A stretch of 64,000 nt of DNA. Source: Legionella micdadei (GTDB taxonomy: Bacteria; Pseudomonadota; Gammaproteobacteria; Legionellales; Legionellaceae). Below, piece by piece: positions 39,641-48,973 of the stretch. A program made the position numbers and the translations under genes. Positions within the stretch are counted from its first letter, which is position 1. The number at the start of each line of letters is the position of its first letter. The notes under the pieces were generated by a model. The model worked only from the letters and a program-made list of their open reading frames with translations. It was not told the DNA's origin and ran no database searches. The DNA is taken from positions 2,595,001 through 2,659,000 of the forward strand of contig NZ_LN614830.1 of NCBI RefSeq assembly GCF_000953635.1, given 5' to 3'.

Positions 39641-39677
39641 CCCCTTTAAAAATGTGACGTCGTTCCGAGCGTAGGGA
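39641..39677. repeat. REP-like element, copy A (partial)
   Basis: CCCTTTAAAAATGTGACGTC continuing GTTCCGAGCGTAGGGA matches the two fuller copies at 39737-39784 and 40086-40132 but diverges after the GCGTAG. Confidence 0.65.
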
Positions 39678-39736
39678 AATAAATTATTAAACTTCTCATA
39701 TACATGGCGTATTGTGAGGTTTGAAGATACGGCTCT

Positions 39737-39784
39737 CCCATTAAAATGTGATGTCGTTCCGGGCGTTAGCGAGGAATCTCCTGG
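39737..39784. repeat. REP-like element, copy B
   Basis: CCCATTAAAATGTGATGTCG continuing TTCCGGGCGTTAGCGAGGAATCTCC. It is an inverted partner of 40086-40132, matching at nearly every position with single-base indels. The core pattern GTCGTTCCGGGCGTAGCGAGG resembles short dispersed palindromic repeats seen in many bacterial genomes. Confidence 0.7.
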
Positions 39785-40085
39785 AAGGTAACTCGATCCC
39801 ATTAAAATGCCGCCATTAAAAATCATATCGAGAGTCGGGTCACCAGGCTGCTTTTTTCTGAAGTCGCCTAATGCTCATGTCTTTAAATTTCATTTTGGTA
39901 TTTTGAAGCCTATTCAAAAATAATATGCCAAACCATCGCCATATTTTCAGGGTCATGATCTTTTGCCTCGAAATGGCATAAAAATCCGGGTGTACCTTCC
40001 TCTGACATCATTAAACTCCTTGGGAAAGACAACGAGTGTAAAAGCTAATGGTAGTCAATGCACTGATACAGAACGTGCCACTTTG

Positions 40086-40132
40086 CTGGAGATTCCTCGC
40101 TACGCCCGGAGCGACATCACATTTTTAATGGG
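40086..40132. repeat. REP-like element, copy C (inverted)
   Basis: Reading the minus strand: CCCATTAAAAATGTGATGTC then GCTCCGGGCGTAGCGAGGAATCTCC. It is inverted relative to copies A and B. Copies B and C bracket about 300 bases, so the segment could invert or form a large cruciform. Confidence 0.7.
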
Positions 40133-40218
40133 ACAGACGTGCATTATTTAATTTCCCTTATCGACAAGGCAATATAGATGACGTATTATCAAGTGAATCT
40201 TTATGTCTTTACCGTAAG

Positions 40219-40251
40219 TTTTTCTCGCAAGATGCGCCAAATATGGCCGTT
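40219..40251 (+). repeat. Dispersed repeat, copy 2 (upstream of icmH)
   Basis: TTTTCTCGCAAGATGCGCC then AAATATGGCCGTT, matching 12929-12960 upstream of comF over about 24 consecutive bases. Orientation relative to the downstream gene is the same at both sites: the repeat ends 40-80 bases before the real start codon. Confidence 0.6.
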
Positions 40252-40302
40252 CTCTGGTAAGGGCTAAGCATGTATACTTTGATACCACTTGGAGTGAAAG
40301 CC

Positions 40303-41088
40303 ATGGCTGCCGAGCAAATTGCGGCTTCTTTTGTCAGCCGTCTGTCATTACCTGGCACCCACAAAATGCCACAAGGGTATTATCGTTCGAAATTATTCAT
40401 TGCCCCTTTTACGACTAACCCTTTAGTTGCTGCAGCAGGCCCCATCCTGTCCTTGCTCGAGCGTTTGTATGTGACACCGTCGTTACCTCCTATTCATAGT
40501 ATCCGTGACAACATTGAGCACGAATTGCGCGCGTTTCATAGCCGTTTAAACAGTAAAGCCTATACTGAGGAGTTTGATGCGATTGCCCATTACCTGCTTT
40601 GCGCTACCATAGACGAATTAATTGGTAAAAACTACTTAAGACTTTACGGGAAAGCGGCCGAGTTCCAAGCCTTTACACCGTCCTCACACGACGGAAAAGG
40701 CCCAGAATGCCGTTTTTTTGACATTGTGAACTACATCAAACAAAGACCTAATCAGTACCTCGATTTACTGGAACTCGCTTATTATTGCCTCATTACAGGT
40801 TTTGAAGGGGAACAGCATGGGCGAGCTGATGGTAGGCAGATGTTAGACAATTTAATTGAAGAATTATATCAATTGATTAAACAACATCGGGTTAATAAAT
40901 CGCATCACCTCTTCAATGAGCAAAAAGGGGTTGAAAGCTTTCCTAAAAATCGTAGACCCTTAATCGCAGTGAGCATCATTGCTTTGAGTGTGTTAACTTC
41001 GAGTTATATCGTAAGTCAAGTCCTTTTAGAAAAGCAGGCTAGGACAGTTCAGTTTGGACATACAGTAACAGCAAAACTGGATGATTGA
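40303..41088 (+). CDS. icmH: IcmH/DotU, Dot/Icm inner-membrane stabiliser
   Basis: From the ATG at 40303 the protein has 261 residues. It is a DotU/TssL-family protein: an N-terminal helical cytoplasmic domain (FDAIAHYLLCATIDELIGKNY, DLLELAYYCLITGFEGE) and one C-terminal transmembrane helix (about 212-232). With IcmF it stabilises the Dot/Icm complex and its polar placement. I prefer 40303 because GGAGTGA precedes it at eight bases; the alternative ATG at 40270 adjoins a dispersed repeat. Its TGA overlaps the icmF start (TGATG). Confidence 0.94.
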   Translation: MAAEQIAASFVSRLSLPGTHKMPQGYYRSKLFIAPFTTNPLVAAAGPILSLLERLYVTPSLPPIHSIRDNIEHELRAFHSRLNSKAYTEEFDAIAHYLLCATIDELIGKNYLRLYGKAAEFQAFTPSSHDGKGPECRFFDIVNYIKQRPNQYLDLLELAYYCLITGFEGEQHGRADGRQMLDNLIEELYQLIKQHRVNKSHHLFNEQKGVESFPKNRRPLIAVSIIALSVLTSSYIVSQVLLEKQARTVQFGHTVTAKLDD

Positions 41089-44012
41089 TGGATAGATCGT
41101 TAAGCGCGCTTTGTGACGCATTAAAAAAAATTTTTGGACATCTAAAACCGCAACACAATGCTGTCTCTTTTCTTTTAATGACCGGCAAAATAAATCAAGG
41201 TAAAACCTCCCTTCTACGCCAAAGCAATCTCACCCATTATCCTGCTGATAACGAAACAAGCGCCAACCTTTTTTATAATCAGCAAGGTGTTATTTTAGAG
41301 CTTGGTGAATCGTGGTTAAATCAGACAGAAAATTTGATTGGTTATACCTTAAAACAATTAAATCGCTGCCATCGAAATGTCCGAATTTCGGGAATAATAC
41401 TCTGTGTGGACTCAAGCGAATTATTACTCACTGAACCTGTGCATCTTCTAGATCTTTGTAAATCACATGCTCAATTGCTCGAACGTTTTGGCCAAGGTTT
41501 AGGCTACCCTGTTGATACAGCGCTTTTATTTACTAAATTGGATGCAGTCGCAGGATTTTGTGATTTCTTTCAATCCGACCATCCAAGTGATTTAACCAAA
41601 CCTCTTGGGTTTTCTTTAGATAATGCAAAACTAAGAAAAAAATTACTTGAAAATTATCGGCATCAATTTGATCAAATGCTTGAGGTTTTAGGGCAGCAAA
41701 TTATTAATAAATTGCATCCTGCCCGCTCAACGGTTAAACGAACCTTGATTAGGGAGTTTCCTCTTCAGCTCACCAGTTTACGCGTACCGATTCAGTCTTT
41801 AATTCAAAACCTGCCTTTGCAACTCTTTCGCCTGAAAGCCATTTACTTTACGAGCGCTGAACAAGGTGGGCTAAGTGTGGATCGTTTAAATAGAAAAATT
41901 CAGCATGAGTATGCTTTGACGGTACAAGATAAATTTCCCCAATCGAATAATTATCGCGCTTATTTCATTGAAGGGGCGCTAAAAGCCTTTCTAGAACAGA
42001 CTAAGCGTTACATTCCACAAGTTAGTACTTCACAGAAGTGGTTAGCGGGTATTGCGGCAGGAAGTGTCGGATTATCGCTGCTCTGGCTTGCGTATCATCA
42101 TTTTAAGGCCACACAGCTGCTCGATGAAGCAAGCAAAGAATTGCTTACTTATGAAGCATTACTTAGCCAATCCAATGAGAAAACTTCGGCGTTGTATCAT
42201 TTATCTTTGGCGACAACTAAGCTTGAGCAAATTCCAACTAGTTTCTTTTCTGTGCCCACTATAGAGCAATTAAAAGCACAATTAAAAAACAATAATAAGC
42301 AGCGGTTATACGATAATTTCTTACCCGAATTAATTGCTGATATGGAACACATTATCTCTGATCCAGCACAAACACAAATAACCCGTTATGAAGCGTTAAA
42401 AATTTATCTTATGCTTGCTGAACCTGAGCATTATTCCGAATCAGAGGTCATTCACTGGTTTAAGGAATATTGGACTGGCAATAATCAACAGAAAAACATC
42501 GATAAGCAATTGGTACTGCTAAAATATGCTTTAAAGCAACCTATGCAACCTTTGGTGATTAACCGTCAAATTGTGATTGATGCGCGCAATTACCTCAATG
42601 CCTTGCCTGCTACATACTTATATTATTCACTTGCTAAAAATCATTTTACACAAGAAAAGCAGAAAATTACTGTAGAAGGTTTTGAGTTAGCCGCGCAAGA
42701 TTTACCTCGGTTTTATACAAAAGAGGGATATAAAGAAGTCGTTGGCGAACTTCCGAAAATTGCAACACAACTACAACATGAAAATTGGGTTCTTGCTCGG
42801 CAAGATCTTGATAATCTACCCGCCTTATTGGAAGAAGCCTATAGCTATGAATACGTGACTTGGTGGCAAAATTTTATACGGCATACTAAACTTCGCCATT
42901 ATCAAGATTACCAACAAGCACGCCAATTAACTTTAACCTTGCATCAATCCAACGCAATTGCCAAATTGATTGAGTTGATCCAACAGCAGACTGGGCCCGA
43001 ACTCACTGATACCACTACCCGATTCAATGAAAAAGTAGCCAATCAATTTACAAATTTAAATTTAATGACTGCTTCTGCTACGAACGAATTGACCCAAAAC
43101 ATTAATGAACTTGAAAAATTCTTAACGACACTCTCTTTAGTCAATGATCAAGGCAGAACAGCTTTCGAATTAACCAAATCAAGATTTCAAGGGGCAACCC
43201 TCTCTGATCCGCTTAGCACTCTATATAACCGTTCCAGACAGCTTCCTGAGCCAGTATCAGCTTGGGCAAAACAGTTAGCCGATGATACTTGGTTTATTTT
43301 TATAAATGAAAGTAAGACCTACTTAAATAGACAATGGCAACAAATAGTTTATAGAGAATACCAAACAACCATAGCCAATCGTTATCCATTGGATTCTTCG
43401 CAAGCAAGTGAAGTCAATCTTGCAGACTTTGATCACTTCTTTTCGCCCCGCGGTACCCTTAATTCCTTTGTAAACAACTACATTAAACCTTTTTTAGACA
43501 CCTCAATACCCCAATGGCAGCCTAAAGAATTAAATGGCTATGTGCTGCCCATATCAAGCGATATTACTAACGAGCTGATCCGAGCTAACGTGATCTCCAA
43601 TATGTTCTTTCCAGACAACACGGAGAACAGCAAAATTGAATTCAGTTTACAAAAAATTAGCTTAGATCCTGTTGTCGCAAATTTGCAACTGAGTATAGGT
43701 CAAACCAAACTCACTGATAACCAAACTTCTGACTCTTATACGCAATTTAGCTGGCCGCAAAACGATGCAAAGTTGACGCTCTATTCTATCGAAGGTAATC
43801 ACTATGAGCTCGAAGAAAATGGCCCCTGGGCTTTCTTTAAGATGCTGCAGAAGGTTAATGTTTTGGTGGATAACAATGACAGCTCAAGCCTGCAAATCCT
43901 GTTTGAAGTGAACGGTAACTCGGGCAGGTATGTACTAAAAACACAAAATCAAATTAATCCCTTTAGCCCAGGAATTTTAACCGGTTTTGTCCTTAAACCG
44001 GAAGTAACCTAA
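41088..44012 (+). CDS. icmF: IcmF, Dot/Icm inner-membrane protein
   Basis: The 974-residue IcmF/TssM-family protein has a P-loop-like GKINQGKTS near residue 33, a transmembrane helix near 310-330 (WLAGIAAGSVGLSLLWLAYH) and a long periplasmic part with the family's C-terminal domain. It works with IcmH to keep DotG, DotH and DotF stable. It is convergent with icmB, with 165 bases between the stop codons. The first hydrophobic N-terminal hairpin typical of T6SS TssM proteins is missing, as in other Legionella IcmF. Confidence 0.94.
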   Translation: MDRSLSALCDALKKIFGHLKPQHNAVSFLLMTGKINQGKTSLLRQSNLTHYPADNETSANLFYNQQGVILELGESWLNQTENLIGYTLKQLNRCHRNVRISGIILCVDSSELLLTEPVHLLDLCKSHAQLLERFGQGLGYPVDTALLFTKLDAVAGFCDFFQSDHPSDLTKPLGFSLDNAKLRKKLLENYRHQFDQMLEVLGQQIINKLHPARSTVKRTLIREFPLQLTSLRVPIQSLIQNLPLQLFRLKAIYFTSAEQGGLSVDRLNRKIQHEYALTVQDKFPQSNNYRAYFIEGALKAFLEQTKRYIPQVSTSQKWLAGIAAGSVGLSLLWLAYHHFKATQLLDEASKELLTYEALLSQSNEKTSALYHLSLATTKLEQIPTSFFSVPTIEQLKAQLKNNNKQRLYDNFLPELIADMEHIISDPAQTQITRYEALKIYLMLAEPEHYSESEVIHWFKEYWTGNNQQKNIDKQLVLLKYALKQPMQPLVINRQIVIDARNYLNALPATYLYYSLAKNHFTQEKQKITVEGFELAAQDLPRFYTKEGYKEVVGELPKIATQLQHENWVLARQDLDNLPALLEEAYSYEYVTWWQNFIRHTKLRHYQDYQQARQLTLTLHQSNAIAKLIELIQQQTGPELTDTTTRFNEKVANQFTNLNLMTASATNELTQNINELEKFLTTLSLVNDQGRTAFELTKSRFQGATLSDPLSTLYNRSRQLPEPVSAWAKQLADDTWFIFINESKTYLNRQWQQIVYREYQTTIANRYPLDSSQASEVNLADFDHFFSPRGTLNSFVNNYIKPFLDTSIPQWQPKELNGYVLPISSDITNELIRANVISNMFFPDNTENSKIEFSLQKISLDPVVANLQLSIGQTKLTDNQTSDSYTQFSWPQNDAKLTLYSIEGNHYELEENGPWAFFKMLQKVNVLVDNNDSSSLQILFEVNGNSGRYVLKTQNQINPFSPGILTGFVLKPEVT

Positions 44013-44177
44013 AGTGCAATATACCTTCTTCCTCGAAAGATCTAAAGGTGTATTAGCAAGCATTGCTGAGCATGAAGAAGAGCCAGTTCACAGCATAATT
44101 TTTCGAGTGTTTCTAATCCTGCACATTCGGGAGATCTTCGCGGCTAAAAATACGTTCAGGACGTACCTAGTGAGTTA

Positions 44178-47100
44178 CTAAACCTTATTAGGCAGCATTT
44201 TGACATTTGGATCCTTCGCATAAGCGTTAAGAATATCACTGAGTAACTGCTCGATAATGCTTTCTTTTACATCGTCCTCAATCAATCCGGTTTCAGTCTT
44301 CAAAGCAGCTAAACGATTCTCGATTTCTTTTGCCACTGATCCATTAGGGAACAGCGCAGCAAGCACCCTTCGTGCTTCTGCAGGACCCAAATGACGATAG
44401 AGTTGATTACGCACCAACGCGTCTTCTGCGGTAGTACTAAACGCCCATACTTCGACTGGGCCTAATGTTAATGTCAATAACTGAACGTTCACTCCGTATT
44501 TAGTGGCATACTGAACTAAGAAAGTTGCCCCCCCTAAGCGTGGCCCATGAACTCGAGTGCGCAAGGCAACTTTAGCGGTATTGGATAAACCAAAGATTTG
44601 GGCGGTTTTCTCAACGGCTTGCGAAGGGCCTGCGTCCATAACATAAATTGCAGTACTGAAATCAATCATGATGGAATCAAAGTCCTCTACTGATTGAGAA
44701 AGTAAAGCGATTTGCACTTTCCATTTACGGCCTTCCCGCATATCAATAATCACTTGATCGCGCACCGCAGACGATTTTGCAGTTCGGTGGAACTCATCAT
44801 AAACAATTCGTTTTGGATCTTCTCTTATCTCAGAAATACGTTGCCTGTGATATTCCCTGTATTGTTCAGGTATGCTGCTTAAACTTTCTTCAGTTAAGTA
44901 ATAGTGACGCGCAAGCACATAGCGAGCTAGCATATACATAACTGATGTTTGTCGATCAGCTGCATCACCACCACTTTTAGCTACTTCGTCTAAATCGAGT
45001 GAAACCACACGGGCATCACCAATATCAAAGCTTGTTACTCGGGACAAAATTGGGTATTCGCGCACGGCTCCTGAAACCATACGGGAAAAGGCATTAATCA
45101 ATGATTCACCGGTTGGTGCAGTCACTTTCTCATATAAATCCTCAATGGAAGGCGTACGACATATCGATGCTGCATCAGCTAATAGAGGCATTGCATAACG
45201 CTGGGCAAGCATGGCCTCGTGAGCGAACCCCGCTGAAAACAAGGCATCTGTAACTTCCCACCACGTTGATTTTGAATCCCTAACAAAACCGATTTCTTCC
45301 AAAATACTATCGATAAACTCCTCAACACCAGGAGAGTATGGCGTTGGGTTATACTCATCAGCCAAACTTTTATACAATTCATCAACAACCATACCTGCGA
45401 GGTCAGGCATGCCGTCATAAGGTTTTGCTGCACCAAGCGGGGTAGTCAATAATGTTAAAAAATTTACTAAAAATGAACGTTCAATCGCCGTAGGGTAACG
45501 ACACCCTAATTGCGTATCGAAGGGATTAATCGAATAGTCAGGCGTCATTCTTAAACGATGGTAAGCAACTAAATGCCTTTTAGATGCGGGCATCGCTTCT
45601 TTTAGCAATGAAATCAAGCCACTGCTTGATGGTCCAATATCGATAATAGCAATACGTGGTAACCGAGTTAAACCACCGGAAAGGCAAAGTGCCAGGTTAA
45701 GCGCATTCGATAAAACTGATTTACCCGAACCCGGACGTGCATAAACCAGGTCAATCCAGGTTGTTTGCTGCGTTGAACCGGGTTGGAAAGGCCATGGCTT
45801 ACCGTCAGGGGTACGGAATAATAAAGCCCCTTGTTGCCACGGAGACGCTGGTCTAGTGATTGGCAACATGGTGATGACATCTGACAAGGGCGCTACAGAG
45901 GGTACTGCAGTACTATTGAGCGTTGTAGCTAACATACTGGAAACGAAACCGCCAAAAGGATCACCACAAATTTCAGAAACGTCCGTAGATCCCCAACCCT
46001 CAATTGCTTTAACCAGCTCTGAACTACGGCGACGCAATAGAGGAAGTTCTCCCTCGGGCGCCCAAGTCGCAGCGACAACCCGTAGGCGGATGATAGGATC
46101 GTCGGTATTAAGCTGCAAATATTTTAGCAAATTAACAGAGTCGCTTATTAATCGGTTTTGCGCTGAAGAAAAGCTTAAAATAGCAGAAAGTAACCCTTTT
46201 AATTTAATGGTATTTAATCCTTCACTCTCCATTAAAAACGAAATTCGCCAAGGCACATGCGACGGTAAGATACGAGAGAATAAGGTAATAAAAGGCCGAA
46301 TATCTTTAGGGAAGAGGTCAATATACACGCAAGAATAAATTTTATTCCCGACTCTAACCGTCCGCAGATCGAGAACTTCACCGTCTCTCGGAATCACTTG
46401 CTTTGCCAAAGAAGGCCATAGCAAATCTGAAGGATCCCCACTGAAACCATTGATTTCGCGTGGTATAAGTTTATCTCCCGGCAAAGCGGGGCGCCAATCG
46501 TCAGCGGTGAAATCAGGATCGGCAGTCATACGTACGGCATGGATAGCATCATGGACTTCCAGCAATTTCGCATGAATATTTAAGGCGTCTAAATCATTAA
46601 GGATTGTGCGGACATAAGCATCATGCGTATCACGTAATTCAGGGATAGCAGCATAGATAGTCTGGCTATTTTTAAATGCCGGCGCTTTTTTATCTTTGAT
46701 CATCTTTAATTTTGCTTTATTTGCTGCTTTTAATTGATCTTGCGGCAAATTAAAGGGACGTGTATACAGCACAAAATAGAGACGTTCATCTGCGCAATAC
46801 TGAGCAAGGTAAGCCACACGCTCATGGAATAAGTCATCTAAATTAAGTTCCAGTCTTTTCGCAGTCGCTTCTGCTGGCGCATAGATGTCTTGAATAACTT
46901 TTCTGATATTTTGTTTATCGTGACTAAAATGAACCTGTAGGGCGTGGCCAGGCCTGCCCATTGCCGCTTGAAAAGCGTTACTGAGCCCTTCGACAAGTCG
47001 TTCAAATTCCTCAGCGCCAGCAAGCGCTGTGATACCTTCAATTTTAATTATTGAAAGCAATGTACCATCGTGATTAACCAAGACTGTCGGGCTATCTGCG

Positions 47101-47204
47101 GTTTCTAACTCGCAATAAGACTCTGTTGTTTGTTTCAGAGAAGTACTTAGCCAGGCAAAAAAAGTATCAACGCCATCAAAAAATGAATCAGCCCATTTTC
47201 CCAT
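44178..47204 (-). CDS. icmB: IcmB/DotO, Dot/Icm cytoplasmic ATPase
   Basis: The 1008-residue VirB4-type ATPase has Walker A in ARPGSGKSVLSNALN (near residue 490) and Walker B in RIVYDEFHRTA (near 800). DotO forms hexamers that dock with DotB at the base of the channel and power assembly and transport. The ATG at 47204 is preferred; a GTG at 47216 overlaps the GAGGAG ribosome site. It is the last gene of the minus-strand icm block. Confidence 0.96.
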   Translation of the reverse strand: MGKWADSFFDGVDTFFAWLSTSLKQTTESYCELETADSPTVLVNHDGTLLSIIKIEGITALAGAEEFERLVEGLSNAFQAAMGRPGHALQVHFSHDKQNIRKVIQDIYAPAEATAKRLELNLDDLFHERVAYLAQYCADERLYFVLYTRPFNLPQDQLKAANKAKLKMIKDKKAPAFKNSQTIYAAIPELRDTHDAYVRTILNDLDALNIHAKLLEVHDAIHAVRMTADPDFTADDWRPALPGDKLIPREINGFSGDPSDLLWPSLAKQVIPRDGEVLDLRTVRVGNKIYSCVYIDLFPKDIRPFITLFSRILPSHVPWRISFLMESEGLNTIKLKGLLSAILSFSSAQNRLISDSVNLLKYLQLNTDDPIIRLRVVAATWAPEGELPLLRRRSSELVKAIEGWGSTDVSEICGDPFGGFVSSMLATTLNSTAVPSVAPLSDVITMLPITRPASPWQQGALLFRTPDGKPWPFQPGSTQQTTWIDLVYARPGSGKSVLSNALNLALCLSGGLTRLPRIAIIDIGPSSSGLISLLKEAMPASKRHLVAYHRLRMTPDYSINPFDTQLGCRYPTAIERSFLVNFLTLLTTPLGAAKPYDGMPDLAGMVVDELYKSLADEYNPTPYSPGVEEFIDSILEEIGFVRDSKSTWWEVTDALFSAGFAHEAMLAQRYAMPLLADAASICRTPSIEDLYEKVTAPTGESLINAFSRMVSGAVREYPILSRVTSFDIGDARVVSLDLDEVAKSGGDAADRQTSVMYMLARYVLARHYYLTEESLSSIPEQYREYHRQRISEIREDPKRIVYDEFHRTAKSSAVRDQVIIDMREGRKWKVQIALLSQSVEDFDSIMIDFSTAIYVMDAGPSQAVEKTAQIFGLSNTAKVALRTRVHGPRLGGATFLVQYATKYGVNVQLLTLTLGPVEVWAFSTTAEDALVRNQLYRHLGPAEARRVLAALFPNGSVAKEIENRLAALKTETGLIEDDVKESIIEQLLSDILNAYAKDPNVKMLPNKV

Positions 47205-47259
47205 ACTGCTCCTCACTAATACCTAAAGCATTAAGTTAAGAGAAAAATTATTAATCTAG

Positions 47260-47892
47260 CTAAACCTTGTTTTCTGTTATTTCTTCCAATGCGCTTGCAG
47301 CCCATCGCTCGATTTGTTTTCTGAACTTTGCTCTTGAAGGTAATAAGCGAATATTCTTAAATAACTTTTCGGAAACCTCAGGCGAAGTCACCCCCGAATC
47401 AATAATCAGTTGGCCAAATATCGCAGGATCACTTGTTCCCTCACCAAATTTTTCCTCAACAATCTGCGAGCGAAATTTGAAGCTCCGATAAATATTTTGG
47501 GCACTATTTTTATAGCCCGTATCGTTAGTAATAGCACAAAAAAGTACATGGCATAAACTATTTAACTCTGGTTGGCTGAGCTCCGGGAGGTAAATCAAAG
47601 TACCCCCTCCATACCCTCCTACACCAACAGACTCAATAAAGAAGCATTGGGCACAAAAGCAACAAGCAGTTACTAAATTATTTAATTTATTGTTGGTGAA
47701 ATCATGATCTAAATTCACGACCTCTTGAAATAATTTTGCTTGGAATCCGCAGAACTGACACGTATAGCGATCGCGCTGAAATACTTTAAGCTCAAAACCT
47801 TTAAAGCGCTCATCGGCCTTTCTTGCCGAATATAAACGCCAGGAACCCGGGCTAGCAACAAGCCTTAATTTATTATGCTGTTTAGCAGCCAT
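47260..47892 (-). CDS. icmJ: IcmJ/DotN, coupling-complex zinc protein
   Basis: This 210-residue protein has a zinc-binding HNH-like fold: CQFCGFQAK, then VVNLDHDFTNNKLNNLVTACCF and CAQC. The catalytic HNH residues look incomplete, so it is probably structural. DotN is a stable part of the coupling complex with DotL, DotM, IcmS, IcmW and LvgA. It lies directly upstream of icmB. Confidence 0.93.
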   Translation of the reverse strand: MAAKQHNKLRLVASPGSWRLYSARKADERFKGFELKVFQRDRYTCQFCGFQAKLFQEVVNLDHDFTNNKLNNLVTACCFCAQCFFIESVGVGGYGGGTLIYLPELSQPELNSLCHVLFCAITNDTGYKNSAQNIYRSFKFRSQIVEEKFGEGTSDPAIFGQLIIDSGVTSPEVSEKLFKNIRLLPSRAKFRKQIERWAASALEEITENKV

Positions 47893-47972
47893 CTACCATG
47901 CTCATAATAGCCAAAAACTTCAAATAGAAAGAGGCAATAACAACTAGTTAGTGCCTCCTCAATTACCCTTTA

Positions 47973-48362
47973 TTAGCTTCCGAAAATTGTACCTGAAGGA
48001 CCAGCAACAGAACCGCTTGTTCCCAATAAAGTTTGTCCAGCAACACCCAAGATTGAAGGCAGGAACAACAAAGCTGCTGCGATCAAAACCAAAGCAATTG
48101 GCGTACCAATTGGAATTTGGGTTGGGTTATCCTTATGTTGTTTAAATTTCATTATTGCGCCAATAGAAAAACCAAGACCCGCCACGTAGGATCCTGCTGT
48201 AATTAATTTAGCCAGAGCAGTAAATGACGAAGTAACACTGGAAGCCATACCTCCTAATGATGTTGACGCCGCCACCTCACCCGCTACGGCCATTAAACTC
48301 AAGCAAGCAGCCCATATGAGCAAGCGTTCCGTTTGGCGCTTTATTTTTAATGGCATTTTCAC
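47973..48362 (-). CDS. icmD: IcmD/DotP, small Dot/Icm membrane protein
   Basis: About 129 residues (132 in L. pneumophila). A signal-like hydrophobic helix (residues 14-32) is followed by two further hydrophobic segments (about 50-75 and 92-115), as in DotE/DotP relatives of conjugative pilin-like proteins. The GTG at 48362 follows AGGAG by eight bases; an ATG two codons later (48356) is also possible, and a 15-codon upstream extension would overlap icmC. Confidence 0.88.
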   Translation of the reverse strand: MKMPLKIKRQTERLLIWAACLSLMAVAGEVAASTSLGGMASSVTSSFTALAKLITAGSYVAGLGFSIGAIMKFKQHKDNPTQIPIGTPIALVLIAAALLFLPSILGVAGQTLLGTSGSVAGPSGTIFGS

Positions 48363-48390
48363 TATTCTCTCTCCTTTATAATAAAGACTA

Positions 48391-48966
48391 TTAAGTTGTA
48401 CCATATAATGTATTATTGATGATTTCTAGTGTGGCTACAATGTTCATTGCTAAAATTCCACCAAAAATATGTACCAATCCTTTTCCTGTCCCCCCAGGGG
48501 GTTGACCTTGTGAGGCTGAACGAGCAATAAGAATCCACCCCCTCACGAAGGCAATAAGTCCAATTGTTTGGATTATAATCGCTATTGGTCTTCCAACCAC
48601 ACTCCCAGTACCAAACAAGGCACTGATACCTGGATTATTACTATTTACAGGTGCATACTGCAAGATGCTCGAAGAGCCGAAAGTAGTCTGCAGCATAATC
48701 GCTAGGCCCGTAGGAAAATAGATGAAAATCGCTGCAACAACCATATAAATTATAGGCTCTTTGATGCTCGCACTATTCGACATCATTGACCGAGATTCAC
48801 CATAGGCCTTTAAAGTATAGATCGCTTTAAACGCGAAAGCTAAACCAATTAAATAGGCAGCCCCTGTAATTAGGCGCTCAACTGGTAACAAGTTATTTGC
48901 GATATTGTTTAAAATATCAACTTGACTTGTTAACCATGATTGCCAAGAACCAGTTCCACCGGACAT
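48391..48966 (-). CDS. icmC: IcmC/DotE, Dot/Icm membrane protein
   Basis: A 191-residue protein with four hydrophobic segments (about 28-48, 72-92, 125-148, 165-185), homologous to IcmD in the central part (shared glycine-rich membrane pattern). It is required for intracellular growth in L. pneumophila; it is an inner-membrane component with no known enzymatic motif. It lies eight bases downstream of icmG. Confidence 0.92.
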   Translation of the reverse strand: MSGGTGSWQSWLTSQVDILNNIANNLLPVERLITGAAYLIGLAFAFKAIYTLKAYGESRSMMSNSASIKEPIIYMVVAAIFIYFPTGLAIMLQTTFGSSSILQYAPVNSNNPGISALFGTGSVVGRPIAIIIQTIGLIAFVRGWILIARSASQGQPPGGTGKGLVHIFGGILAMNIVATLEIINNTLYGTT

Positions 48967-48973
48967 AACCCCC

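Larger units (their letters stand above)
39534..40302. other. Repeat-rich, gene-free junction between tphA and icmH
   Basis: This 769-base gap holds three copies of a REP-like element and one copy of a separate dispersed repeat (listed individually). Short reading frames at 39629-39826 and 39963-40151 run through the repeats and encode the same PYAR(N/S)D(V/I)TF pattern from opposite orientations; these are repeat artefacts. The promoter of icmH must lie within the last 150 bases. Confidence 0.6.

Noticed and set aside
39629..40151. Two short reading frames (39629-39826 minus, 39963-40151 plus).
   Set aside because: Both run through inverted REP-like elements and encode the same repeat-derived peptide; no ribosome site.
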